A program made the translations under genes and the position numbers. A stretch of 64,000 nt of DNA. Source: DASUPK01 sp963815045. Lineage in GTDB: Bacteria > Actinomycetota > Thermoleophilia > Solirubrobacterales > 70-9. Shown here one piece after another: positions 16,979 to 24,555 of this stretch (position 1 is the stretch's first letter; every line of letters begins with the position of its first letter). Under the pieces are notes generated by a model. It was not told the DNA's origin. It searched no databases and saw nothing but the letters and a program-made list of their open reading frames with translations. The stretch spans positions 46,256 through 110,255 of the forward strand of contig CAWFET010000005.1 of the NCBI GenBank assembly GCA_963815045.1, read 5' to 3'.

Positions 16979-18162
16979 GCCCGCGCAGCCCCAAGGGCGA
17001 GCTGATCTCCGACCGCTACCGGATCGAGGACCGCCTGGGATCGGGCGGAATGTCGACCGTCTTCCGCGCGACCGACACGATCCTCGAGCGAACCGTCGCG
17101 GTGAAGATCCTCGCCGAGCATCTCTCCGACGACGACCGCTTCGTGGCCCGCTTCCGCCGTGAGGCGCTCGCGGTCGCGAAGCTCGTGCACCCCAACATCG
17201 TCCAGGTCTACGACACCGGCAACGACGGCGGGCAGTACTACATCGTCATGGAGTACGTGCGGGGCCGCTCGGGCGCCCAGCTGCTCCAGGCGGAGGGCAA
17301 GCTCGACCCCGAGACCTCGGTGGAGATCGGCGTGCAGGCCTGCGCCGGCCTCGACTACGCCCACCGGCACGGGATCATCCACCGCGACGTCAAACCGGGG
17401 AACCTGATGATCATCGGCGGCCCCGCCGGTGGCGGCGACATGACCGTCAAGCTGGCCGACTTCGGCATCGCGCGGGCGAGCGAGCAGACGCGAATCACCC
17501 AGGTCGGATCTGTCGTGGGAACGGCCGCATACCTCGCGCCCGAGCAGGCTCGGGGCGACGAGGCCAATCCCTCCTCCGACGTCTACTCGCTCGGCGTCGT
17601 GCTCTACCAGTTCCTCACCGGGCGGCTCCCGTACGAGGGCGCCTCGCTGGCCGAGCTGGCGGTCCGCCAGCAGTCCGAGCAGCCCCTCCACCCCAGCTCC
17701 TACAGCGAGGCCGTGCCGGAGTCCGTCGGCGACGCTGTCCTGGTCGCGCTCGAGTCAGATCCCTCGCGGCGCTTCGCGGCCGCCGGGGAGCTCGCCGATG
17801 CTCTCCGACGCGGATTGACCGGCGAGTCCCCCGTCCGGACGGCCCAGACTCGCGTGCTCGGCGGCGACGCGCCCACGGACGCGACGCGGCACATGCCGCG
17901 CACGCGGACCCAGCGGCAGCGCCGCCCGGTCCAGCCGCGACAGCGCCAGGCCGCTCCGCCCCGCCGCCGGCGCGCCCCGCAGATGGCCCGCAACCTGCTC
18001 GCCCTGATCGCGATCCTGCTGCTGGCCGCCGTGGTCGCCGCGATCGTCGTGCTCGCCTCCGGAGGAGGCGGCGGCAAGATCAACCTGGATCAGGTCGTCA
18101 AGCAGAACGTGAACGACCAGATCGACGCCCTCAAGCAGGTCGTCGACGACAACACGAAGTAA
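16975..18162 (+). CDS. PknB-type serine/threonine protein kinase
   Basis: A 395-residue Hanks-type kinase with every catalytic motif: glycine loop LGSGGMSTVFRA, VAVKIL (Lys), HRDVKPGN (catalytic loop), DFGIA and YLAPEQ. A ~90-residue juxtamembrane linker, very rich in Arg/Gln/Pro, leads to one membrane helix (NLLALIAILLLAAVVAAIVV). The external segment is only about 30 residues, so there are no PASTA repeats and ligand sensing must involve something else, perhaps the lipoprotein encoded just upstream. The start ATG lies within the upstream stop (ATGA). The likely role is transmembrane control of growth or envelope functions. Confidence 0.92.
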   Translation: MSPRSPKGELISDRYRIEDRLGSGGMSTVFRATDTILERTVAVKILAEHLSDDDRFVARFRREALAVAKLVHPNIVQVYDTGNDGGQYYIVMEYVRGRSGAQLLQAEGKLDPETSVEIGVQACAGLDYAHRHGIIHRDVKPGNLMIIGGPAGGGDMTVKLADFGIARASEQTRITQVGSVVGTAAYLAPEQARGDEANPSSDVYSLGVVLYQFLTGRLPYEGASLAELAVRQQSEQPLHPSSYSEAVPESVGDAVLVALESDPSRRFAAAGELADALRRGLTGESPVRTAQTRVLGGDAPTDATRHMPRTRTQRQRRPVQPRQRQAAPPRRRRAPQMARNLLALIAILLLAAVVAAIVVLASGGGGGKINLDQVVKQNVNDQIDALKQVVDDNTK

Positions 18163-18227
18163 CCAGCGACCACAAGCGGCCGCTCCGCGCCTGCTGCCAC
18201 GAACGTTGAGTAGATTGCGTTCCGTCG

Positions 18228-18548
18228 ATGGCAACGCCCGCGACACTGATCATGTGGTTCTCCCTGCGCTCGCCCGAGCTGGCCGAGGACTTTGAGCGTC
18301 TGATGGCCAGCGATCGGGACATCGTCAGTAGCTCGCTGGACACGATGTCGGATTACCGATTGACGCGGCCGATGGATGTGCCCGGGCAGGCGGGTGGGGG
18401 TGAAGCGGCCGATTACGTGCTGATCGCGGAGATTGTCAACATCGAAAACTGGGAGCAACAGGCTGAGGAACGGACTCAGGAGTTGGCTGATGACTTGGCG
18501 CATCTGGTCTCCAGTCGGCAGTACCTCGTCCTCGAACGCGTCCTTTGA
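18228..18548 (+). CDS. Small protein of unknown function
   Basis: A 106-residue soluble protein with no signal peptide or membrane helix. The pattern of beta strands and amphipathic helices (MATPATLIMWFSLRSPELA; ADYVLIAEIVNIENWEQQAE) and length resemble dimeric alpha-beta barrel (EthD/ABM-like) proteins, but I see no diagnostic residue. TAGATT lies 11 nt before the ATG. It is convergent with the TMEM175-like gene. Confidence 0.6.
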   Translation: MATPATLIMWFSLRSPELAEDFERLMASDRDIVSSSLDTMSDYRLTRPMDVPGQAGGGEAADYVLIAEIVNIENWEQQAEERTQELADDLAHLVSSRQYLVLERVL

Positions 18549-18575
18549 AATAGGTCCGAGGTGTTGCTCGGTCGC

Positions 18576-19172
18576 CTACTCGCCCGGCCCGGCGGGAGCC
18601 GTGGCCAGATTGCGCTCGACCCGGCGGTCCGGCACCAGCCAGATCAGTGCGACGGCGACGTAGATCGCCAGGCCGATCCACCGATTGGCGAAGGTCAGGG
18701 CGATTCCGAGGCAGTAGAGGACCACTGAGATCTTGCCCTTGACATCCGCGCCGATGGCGACGCGGAGCTGGGACTCGTCGCCCTCTGCGCGGAGCAGCGC
18801 CGTCTGCAGGATCAGGTACGCGATCCCGGCGGCGAGCAGCACGATCCCGTAGAAAGCGGTTGGCACAGGCGGAAACCGGTGCTCGCTCATCCACGCGGTG
18901 CTGAACGGGATGAGGGAGAGCCAGAAGAGCAGGTGCAGGTTGGCCCACAGCACCCCGCCGCTCACCCGGGAAACGGCCGCCATCATGTGATGGTGGTTGT
19001 TCCAATAGATCCCCAGGTAGACGAAGCTGAGCACATAGGTCAGCAGTGCCGGTACTTCGTGCCTCAGCGCATGCCACGAGGTGCCGTCGGGGGTGTGCAG
19101 CTCGAGCACCATGATCGTGATCAGAATCGCGATGACGCCGTCGCTGAATGCCTCCAGCCGTCCCTTGGACAC
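18576..19172 (-). CDS. TMEM175/DUF1211-family ion channel-like protein
   Basis: A 198-residue membrane protein. It begins with the hallmark RLEAFSDGVIAILITIMVLE (FSDGV…I motif of helix 1) followed by five further hydrophobic helices, including YVLSFVYLGIYWNNHHHMMA. The prokaryotic family forms tetrameric potassium-permeable channels in which the first helix lines the pore. The start is GTG with TAGGCT 6 nt upstream (19184–19179), so it is probably leaderless. It ends a monocistronic unit. The family assignment is secure; the physiological role is not known. Confidence 0.85.
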   Translation of the reverse strand: MSKGRLEAFSDGVIAILITIMVLELHTPDGTSWHALRHEVPALLTYVLSFVYLGIYWNNHHHMMAAVSRVSGGVLWANLHLLFWLSLIPFSTAWMSEHRFPPVPTAFYGIVLLAAGIAYLILQTALLRAEGDESQLRVAIGADVKGKISVVLYCLGIALTFANRWIGLAIYVAVALIWLVPDRRVERNLATAPAGPGE

Positions 19173-19197
19173 CGAGGCAGCCTAAGGGGAGTGGCCG

Positions 19198-20277
19198 CTA
19201 GGGCGTCCCGCCCGCGACTCGCGCGAACGCGAACCACGACGGCTTGGGCTTGAACTTCCGCGTGAACAGGCCCATCCGATCGGTGATGAAGTCTCGTTTC
19301 GTCGGGCGCGGCGTCCGATGGCCGTCGGTGTAGGTGAACCAGAGGGCGCCCTGAATCCCGAGGGCCGCGGCGTTCTGGCGGAGCAGGGCGTACGTCCTCG
19401 TCAGCTTCGACGCCTGCTGCTTGAAGGTCGTGCGGAGAGGCGAGTAGCGAAAGCCGGCTCCGCCGGTGATCCAGCCGAAGGCGGAAATCCAGATCGGCTT
19501 CTGCGCGTCGCCGTGCCTGCGCATGATGTTGCGCGCCACCCTGACCCAGCGCACCACCTGGCCGGGCTTGGCCGCGTACGGGTGCAGCCCGAGCTCGTCG
19601 AAGGCCGACGAGGCGCCGGGCACGCGGTACATCGCGTTCAGGTACTTCCTCATCGTCTTCCCGTTCTTCTGCTTGTACGGGAAGAGGCCGCCGGTCAGCA
19701 CCTTCGCGTTGGGATCGCCGGCCTTGAGGGCGGCGGACGACAGCTGAAGGAACCTGACGTAACGGCGTGCGCTGGGCTTGCCCCCGATGGAGTCGCCGAT
19801 GTTGGGCTCGTTCCAGATCTCCCAGGTCGTTACCGGCCGCCGGGGGAAGTTCGGATACTGGGTCCAGAAGGTGCCGTTGCTACCGTAGCGGCGGGCGTAG
19901 TCGGTCAGCAGAGCGCTCCAGGCGTTGCGCTGCGCGGCGGTTCGCATCGGCAGGCGGCTGGGATCGCGGGACATCCAGCGGGGAACTCCGAGAAGGTCCG
20001 GCATGATCGTCACCCCGGCCTGAGAGGCTTCTCCGAAGAGGATGTCGGTCCCGTAAAGATCGCGCACGCCCGGCCTGGGCTCGGTGAACTTCCAGTCGAT
20101 CTGCGCCCGGAAGGTGCCCCCGCCGGCGTTGGCGATCCGGCTCAGGTCGGACGGCGCCGGAAAGAACGTCCCGACGACCCCGTAGAACGGATTCGGGGTG
20201 ACGGCCTGTGCGGCGGCGGGCGCCGCGACGAGCGCCGCCAGGGCGAGACATGCGGCTGCGATTCCCCTGCGAGGCAT
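19198..20277 (-). CDS. Secreted glycosidase-like protein (clan GH-A fold) lacking the usual nucleophile
   Basis: A 359-residue exported protein with a clear signal peptide (GIAAACLALAALVAAPAAAQA). It has the (β/α)8 pattern of GH-A clan enzymes of the GH39/GH5-like group: TTWEIWNEPNIGD carries the acid/base Glu157, and PIWISAFGWITGG is the strand-7 block. In active relatives that block reads (I/V)(S/T)E(F/L/I)GW; here the Glu position is Ala266. It is therefore either a pseudoenzyme or uses another residue. I chose ATG 20277 since TACCTT (20290–20285) is 7 nt upstream; a GTG at 20295 is in frame but precedes the box. Confidence 0.75.
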   Translation of the reverse strand: MPRRGIAAACLALAALVAAPAAAQAVTPNPFYGVVGTFFPAPSDLSRIANAGGGTFRAQIDWKFTEPRPGVRDLYGTDILFGEASQAGVTIMPDLLGVPRWMSRDPSRLPMRTAAQRNAWSALLTDYARRYGSNGTFWTQYPNFPRRPVTTWEIWNEPNIGDSIGGKPSARRYVRFLQLSSAALKAGDPNAKVLTGGLFPYKQKNGKTMRKYLNAMYRVPGASSAFDELGLHPYAAKPGQVVRWVRVARNIMRRHGDAQKPIWISAFGWITGGAGFRYSPLRTTFKQQASKLTRTYALLRQNAAALGIQGALWFTYTDGHRTPRPTKRDFITDRMGLFTRKFKPKPSWFAFARVAGGTP

Positions 20278-20304
20278 GGGAACGAAGGTAGACACTGGGT
20301 GGGC

Positions 20305-20884
20305 TCAATGTCGCAGTTCCCCGGCGGCCGCCCACGGGGGTGCGCCCCCCAGGACGGCGTCGGAGAATGCCGCGAAACGGCTCGCCCCGATCGCCTCCCT
20401 CGCCCCCGAGACCAGGGATCGCATGTAGGAGAGGTTGTGCAGGGTGAGCAACCTGGTCCCCGTCAGGTCCTTGTTGCGCGCGAGATAGTGCAGGTAGGCG
20501 CGGGTGTGCCGCGTACACGCCTCGCAGCCGCATCCCTCGGCGATCGGGGAGTCGTCATCGGCGTACCGCGCCTTCGTCAGGTCGCTCCGGAAGCGGTTCG
20601 ACGGATCCGGGGCGAGGGCCGTTCCGTGCCTCGCGAGGCGGGTCGGGACCGCGCAGTCGAACAGGTCGATGCCCATTCCGATGCCGACCAGCAGGTCGTC
20701 CACCTCGCCGATGCCGAGCAGGTGACGCGGTGCCTCATCCGGCAGCAGCGGCACGGTGAAGCCGAGGACTCCGTGCATCTCCTCCTTCTCGCGCCCGAGA
20801 GTGCCGCCGATGGCGATGCCGTCGATCCCGGCCGCGGCGGTCGTCGAGGCCGACTCGCGGCGCAGATCCTCGTGGATGCCCGCC
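20305..20884 (-). CDS. tgt: Queuine tRNA-ribosyltransferase, C-terminal part (after frame change)
   Basis: This part encodes the second half of the TGT barrel. GIDGIAIGGTLGREKEEMHG, VDDLLVGIGMGIDLFDCAVP (with the catalytic nucleophile Asp in GIDLFDC), TRLARHGTA and the zinc site CGCEACTRHTRAYLHYL … TLHNLSY are present. Tgt exchanges guanine 34 of GUN-anticodon tRNAs for a 7-deazaguanine. The frame changes near 20878–20885, where GGCGGGCATCC replaces the GGCGG(C/G)ATCC expected to encode GGIHEDL, pointing to one extra base. The gene ends 27 bases before the glycosidase-like gene. Confidence 0.85.
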
Positions 20885-21523
20885 CTGGACGATCCCGAAG
20901 ACTGCCTGGTCGCGCGGCCCCTCGCGCGCATGCCAGTCGAGGCAGCGATCCAGCCATCGGTGGGTCCGCTCGGTTGAGCGGGCCGTGTACTCGCGGTCCG
21001 CGTGCGCCGGCGTGCACTCGTCGAAGGTCAGGGCGATGTCGGAGCCGAGCGCGGCCTGGATTCCCATCGACTCCTCGGGGCCGAGGAACCGGTCAGAACC
21101 GTCGAGCAGCGACTGGAACGCCACGCCCTCCTCCGAGATCTTCACCTTGGCGCCACCCTGCGTGCCCCCACGCCGCCCCTTGATCTCATCGGCGACCCCG
21201 CCGTGGGCGAGCGAGAAGACCTGGAATCCGCCGGAGTCGGTGATGATCGGGCGCTCCCAGCCCATGAAGCGGTGGAGGCCGCCGCGAGCGGCGATCAGCT
21301 CCTCGCCCGGAGAGAGGTGGAGATGGAAGGTGTTCCCCAGGACCATCTCGTAGCCGAGGTCCGCCACCTCGCGTGAGGAGAGCCCCCGGACGCTGCCCTT
21401 CGTGGCCAGCGGAATGAAGGCCGGGGTCTCGACCTGGCCATGCGCGAGCGAAATCCGGCCCGCGCGGGCATCGCCATCGCGGGCCTGGATCTCGAAGCTG
21501 AGCCTGTCGGGATCGGTTCGGAT
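20885..21523 (-). CDS. tgt: Queuine tRNA-ribosyltransferase, N-terminal part; no canonical start codon
   Basis: Sequence from LSFEIQARDGDARAGRISLA to QAVFGIVQGG is unmistakable Tgt, including VETPAFIPLATKGSVRGLS, MVLGNTFHL, MGWERPIITDSGGFQVFSLA (active-site Asp) and the KISEEGV block. Upstream in frame there is a TAG at 21535–21533 and no ATG, GTG or TTG before the conserved region; the first such codon, a GTG at 21367, would delete about 50 conserved residues. A TAGCCT box lies at 21535–21530, and 6 nt after it is an in-frame ATC at 21523. ATC is taken here as the probable start or the site of a sequence error. Confidence 0.8.
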
Positions 21524-21545
21524 CCGGACAGGCTATGAGGGTGAG

Positions 21546-22142
21546 TCAGTCCAGGGCGGCGCCGAGAAACTGCGCGAGCGACTTCACGCGCCGGGCGTCG
21601 AGGTCGCCGTCGCGGCTGGCCTCCGTGGCGATGGTCCGGACGCCGGAAACGATCACCCGGGGCCCGTTCAGGCTCTGCAATACCCGCGGGCCCTGGACCT
21701 TGCTGCGCGCCACGGCCGCATCGATCGGCACGGCGGCGTATTGGGTGTCGCCGAGCAGCTCGCGGATCCCCTGCGCCTGCTCTAGGACGTGCTTGGCCAG
21801 ATCGGAGCGAGCCCGGGCCGCGCGGCGCGCGCCACGCGCGTCGAGCTTGACCCCGGAAACCCTGTAGCGGCGGGAATCCACGACCGTGACGCCGGCGGGG
21901 CCGACCACCAGATGGCTGATCTCGCTGCTGCTGCCGGGCAGGCGCCGGTGATGAAGCACCACCGCCGCCGAGTCACGCAGGGAGCGGTCCAGGCGGACCG
22001 TGACCTGGTCGGCCTTCCGGTTCGAGGACCCCGCCCCGTTGCGCCGCGGGGCGACGAGAGTGGCAAGGCGGCCGCGCAGCCCCGTTCGGCCGCTGAGACG
22101 GCCTCGGCTCACCGAAGGCGTGTGCGTGGTGTTGGCTTCCAC
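21546..22142 (-). CDS. NERD-domain protein
   Basis: A 198-residue protein. After a ~40-residue basic disordered lead, the segment from LRDSAAVVLHHRRLPGSSSE to about residue 165 matches the NERD (nuclease-related) fold: ISHLVVGPAGVTVVDSRRYR is the characteristic strand with the D-x-(K/R) active-site-like position. The central KLDARGARRAARARSDLAKH and VPIDAAVARSK segments follow. NERD proteins are thought to be DNA-processing enzymes, but their functions are mostly untested. It starts with GTG and lies between gpmI and tgt on the same strand, with 120 and about 20 bases on either side. Confidence 0.72.
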   Translation of the reverse strand: MEANTTHTPSVSRGRLSGRTGLRGRLATLVAPRRNGAGSSNRKADQVTVRLDRSLRDSAAVVLHHRRLPGSSSEISHLVVGPAGVTVVDSRRYRVSGVKLDARGARRAARARSDLAKHVLEQAQGIRELLGDTQYAAVPIDAAVARSKVQGPRVLQSLNGPRVIVSGVRTIATEASRDGDLDARRVKSLAQFLGAALD

Positions 22143-22239
22143 CTGGATCCCTATCGGGCGCTCTCAGGCCTCCTTGAACCCCTCCCCCCAGATACGCCTG
22201 CGCGTCCAGCGCCCGGCAGAAATCGTAGTCAGCGGTCCA

Positions 22240-22259
22240 GGGGAATGCGCAGGTTCCCC
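22240..22259 (-). terminator. Hairpin just after gpmI (possible terminator)
   Basis: GGGGAA and TTCCCC form a 6-bp stem with an 8-base loop, beginning 2 bases past the gpmI stop codon on the transcribed strand. There is no clear T-tract, as is common in high-GC actinobacteria. It would end the gap–pgk–tpiA–gpmI transcript. Confidence 0.4.
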
Positions 22260-22261
22260 GC

Positions 22262-23800
22262 CTACGCGCGCAGCGTGCTGCCCGTCATCGCCTCCGGCTG
22301 CGGGATGTCGAGCAGGTCGAGCGCCGTCGGAGCGACGTCGGCCAGGATCCCGCCCTCGCGCAGCTCGATTCCCGGGACGGTGACGATCGCGGGCACGGGA
22401 TTCGTCGAGTGGGCCGTGTTGGGCGAGCCGTCAGGCTCGAGCATGTGCTCGCAGTTGCCGTGGTCGGCGGTGATGATCAGCGCGCCGCCCTTCTCGTGGA
22501 CGGCGGCGACGACCTCGCCGAGACGCTGATCGACCTCCTCGCAGGCGGCCACGGCCGCCGGGATGACGCCCGTGTGGCCGACCATGTCCGGGTTGGCGAA
22601 GTTGATGATCCCGAAGCGGTAGCCGTCGGCGCTCCAGGCGTCGCTGAACAGCCGCGCCGTGGCGGCGGCGCTCATCTCGGGCTTGTGGTCATAGGTGGGG
22701 ACGTCGCGGGGCGACTCGGCGAGGAGCTGCTCCTCGCCGGGGAGCTCCCCCTCCTTGCCCCCGTCGAAGAAGTAGGTGACGTGTGCGTACTTCTCGGTCT
22801 CGGCGACGTGCAGCTGGCGGTCGCCCTGCTCGGAGATCACCTGCGCGAGGGTGGTCGCGGGCTCCTTCGGCGGGAACGCCACCGGGTAGGGCCAGCCATG
22901 GTGGAGCTCGGTCATCGTCGTCACCTCGAAGGCGCCGCTGCCACCGCGATCGAACTCGTCGAAGTCCGGCTCGCCGAGCGCGCGGGTCATCTGCCGAGCG
23001 CGGTCGGGGCGGAAGTTGATGAAGATGAACGGCTCGTCGGCCTCGGCTCCGTCGTAGTCGCCGATCACGGTCGGTTCGATGAACTCGTCGGTGACGTCCT
23101 CGTCGTATGAGGCCCTGATCGCTCCGACGGCCGTCTCGGCGCGCGGCCCCTGCGCGTGCACGATCGCGTCGTAGGCCTTCTTCGTCCGGTCCCAGCGGCG
23201 ATCCCGGTCCATGCCCCAGTAGCGGCCGCCCACGGTCCCGACCCGGCCGGTCCGGCGGAGCCAGCGCTCGACCTCCTCGAGATAGCCGGCGCCGTTGTGC
23301 GGCAGCGTGTCGCGGCCGTCCGTGAGGGCGTGGATCACCAGGTCGGTGACCCCCTCCTCCCCGGCGAGCTCGATGATCGCCTCGATGTGCTCCCATCCGG
23401 AGTGGACGCCGCCGTCGGAGATCAGGCCGATCGCGTGCAGGCGGCCACGGCGGGATTCGCGCGCCGAGCCGCAGGCGGCGCGCAGCGCCGGGTTCTCGAA
23501 GAAGCTGCCGTCGGCGATCGAGTCGTCGATGCGGGCGAGGTCCTGCTTCACGACCGCGCCCGCCCCGAGGTTGAGGTGGCCGACCTCTGAGTTGCCCATC
23601 TGGCCCTCCGGCAGGCCGACGTCCTGCCCCGAGGTGGACAGGGTCGTGTGCGGGTACGAGGCCCAGAGCTCGTCGAAGTTCGGCGTATTCGCCTGGGAGA
23701 CCGCGTTGCCCGGGCCGTCCGGGGCGAGGCCGAAGCCGTCCAGGATCACCAGCGCGAGGGAGGGCACCGGCAGAGCCGCCGGCCCCTGTGGGAGCGTCAT
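22262..23800 (-). CDS. gpmI: 2,3-bisphosphoglycerate-independent phosphoglycerate mutase
   Basis: A 512-residue enzyme of the alkaline-phosphatase superfamily. LVILDGFGLAPDGPGNAV gives the first metal Asp, GQMGNSEVGHLNLGAG contains the phospho-acceptor Ser, IHALTDGRDTLPH and FINFRPDRARQMTRAL follow, and INFANPDMVGHTG … ITADHGNCEHM supplies the second metal cluster. It interconverts 3- and 2-phosphoglycerate with manganese. The start ATG overlaps the tpiA stop (ATGA), and the gene is last in the gap–pgk–tpiA–gpmI operon, placing four successive lower-glycolysis steps on one mRNA. Length is normal for the family. Confidence 0.95.
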   Translation of the reverse strand: MTLPQGPAALPVPSLALVILDGFGLAPDGPGNAVSQANTPNFDELWASYPHTTLSTSGQDVGLPEGQMGNSEVGHLNLGAGAVVKQDLARIDDSIADGSFFENPALRAACGSARESRRGRLHAIGLISDGGVHSGWEHIEAIIELAGEEGVTDLVIHALTDGRDTLPHNGAGYLEEVERWLRRTGRVGTVGGRYWGMDRDRRWDRTKKAYDAIVHAQGPRAETAVGAIRASYDEDVTDEFIEPTVIGDYDGAEADEPFIFINFRPDRARQMTRALGEPDFDEFDRGGSGAFEVTTMTELHHGWPYPVAFPPKEPATTLAQVISEQGDRQLHVAETEKYAHVTYFFDGGKEGELPGEEQLLAESPRDVPTYDHKPEMSAAATARLFSDAWSADGYRFGIINFANPDMVGHTGVIPAAVAACEEVDQRLGEVVAAVHEKGGALIITADHGNCEHMLEPDGSPNTAHSTNPVPAIVTVPGIELREGGILADVAPTALDLLDIPQPEAMTGSTLRA

Positions 23801-24555
23801 GCGCCGGCGGCTTCCACGATCGCCGCGAAGTCGCCCGGATCGAGGCTGGCGCCGCCGACCAGGGCACCGTCGACATCCGGCAGGGCGACGAGCTCAGCGG
23901 CGTTGCCGGGCTTCACCGAGCCGCCGTAGAGGATGCGGATCGCCGCGGCGGCGTCGGCCGAGCGGGACTCGATCAGCCCGCGGATCACGGCGCATGCCTC
24001 CTGCGCCTGCTCAGGGGTCGCGGTGCGGCCCGTGCCGATCGCCCAGATCGGCTCGTAGGCGATCACCACGTCGCCGAGCCGCTCGTCGGCGACGTTGGCC
24101 AGATCCGCCTCGATCTGCCGGGTGAGCACGCCCTCGGTCTCGTCGGCGTCGCGCTGACCCTCGTTCTCGCCGACGCAGAGGATGGGCTGCAGGCCGGCGT
24201 CGAGCGCGGCCGGCACCTTCTTCGCAAGCGCCTCGTCGGTCTCGCCGAAGTACTGTCGGCGCTCGGAGTGGCCCAGGATGACCCCGTCCACGCCGAGGTC
24301 GACGAGCATCGGGGCCGAGACCTCGCCGGTGAACGCTCCCTCCGCCTCCTCGTGCATGTTCTGCGCGGCGACCCGGACCGGCGAGTCCGAGCAGCGCTCG
24401 ACCGCAGCGGCCAGCGAGGTGAAGGGTGGGCAGACGACGACCTCGGGCCCATCCGCGGACACCCCGGGCACGAGCTCGGCGAGGAAGGCGATGGCCTCGC
24501 CCACGGTCTTGTGCATCTTCCAGTTGGCGGCCAGGACCGGCGTGCGCTCAGGCAT
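23797..24555 (-). CDS. tpiA: Triosephosphate isomerase
   Basis: A 252-residue TIM barrel with all catalytic residues: LAANWKMHKT (Asn and Lys), VILGHSERRQYFGET (His), VIAYEPIWAIGTGRTATPEQ (Glu and loop 6) and ILYGGSVKPGNAAEL (phosphate-binding loop). It interconverts dihydroxyacetone phosphate and glyceraldehyde 3-phosphate in the cytosol. The ATG at 24555 lies inside the end of pgk (8-base overlap), so translation is coupled; longer upstream frames overlap pgk entirely and are not real. Confidence 0.96.
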   Translation of the reverse strand: MPERTPVLAANWKMHKTVGEAIAFLAELVPGVSADGPEVVVCPPFTSLAAAVERCSDSPVRVAAQNMHEEAEGAFTGEVSAPMLVDLGVDGVILGHSERRQYFGETDEALAKKVPAALDAGLQPILCVGENEGQRDADETEGVLTRQIEADLANVADERLGDVVIAYEPIWAIGTGRTATPEQAQEACAVIRGLIESRSADAAAAIRILYGGSVKPGNAAELVALPDVDGALVGGASLDPGDFAAIVEAAGA

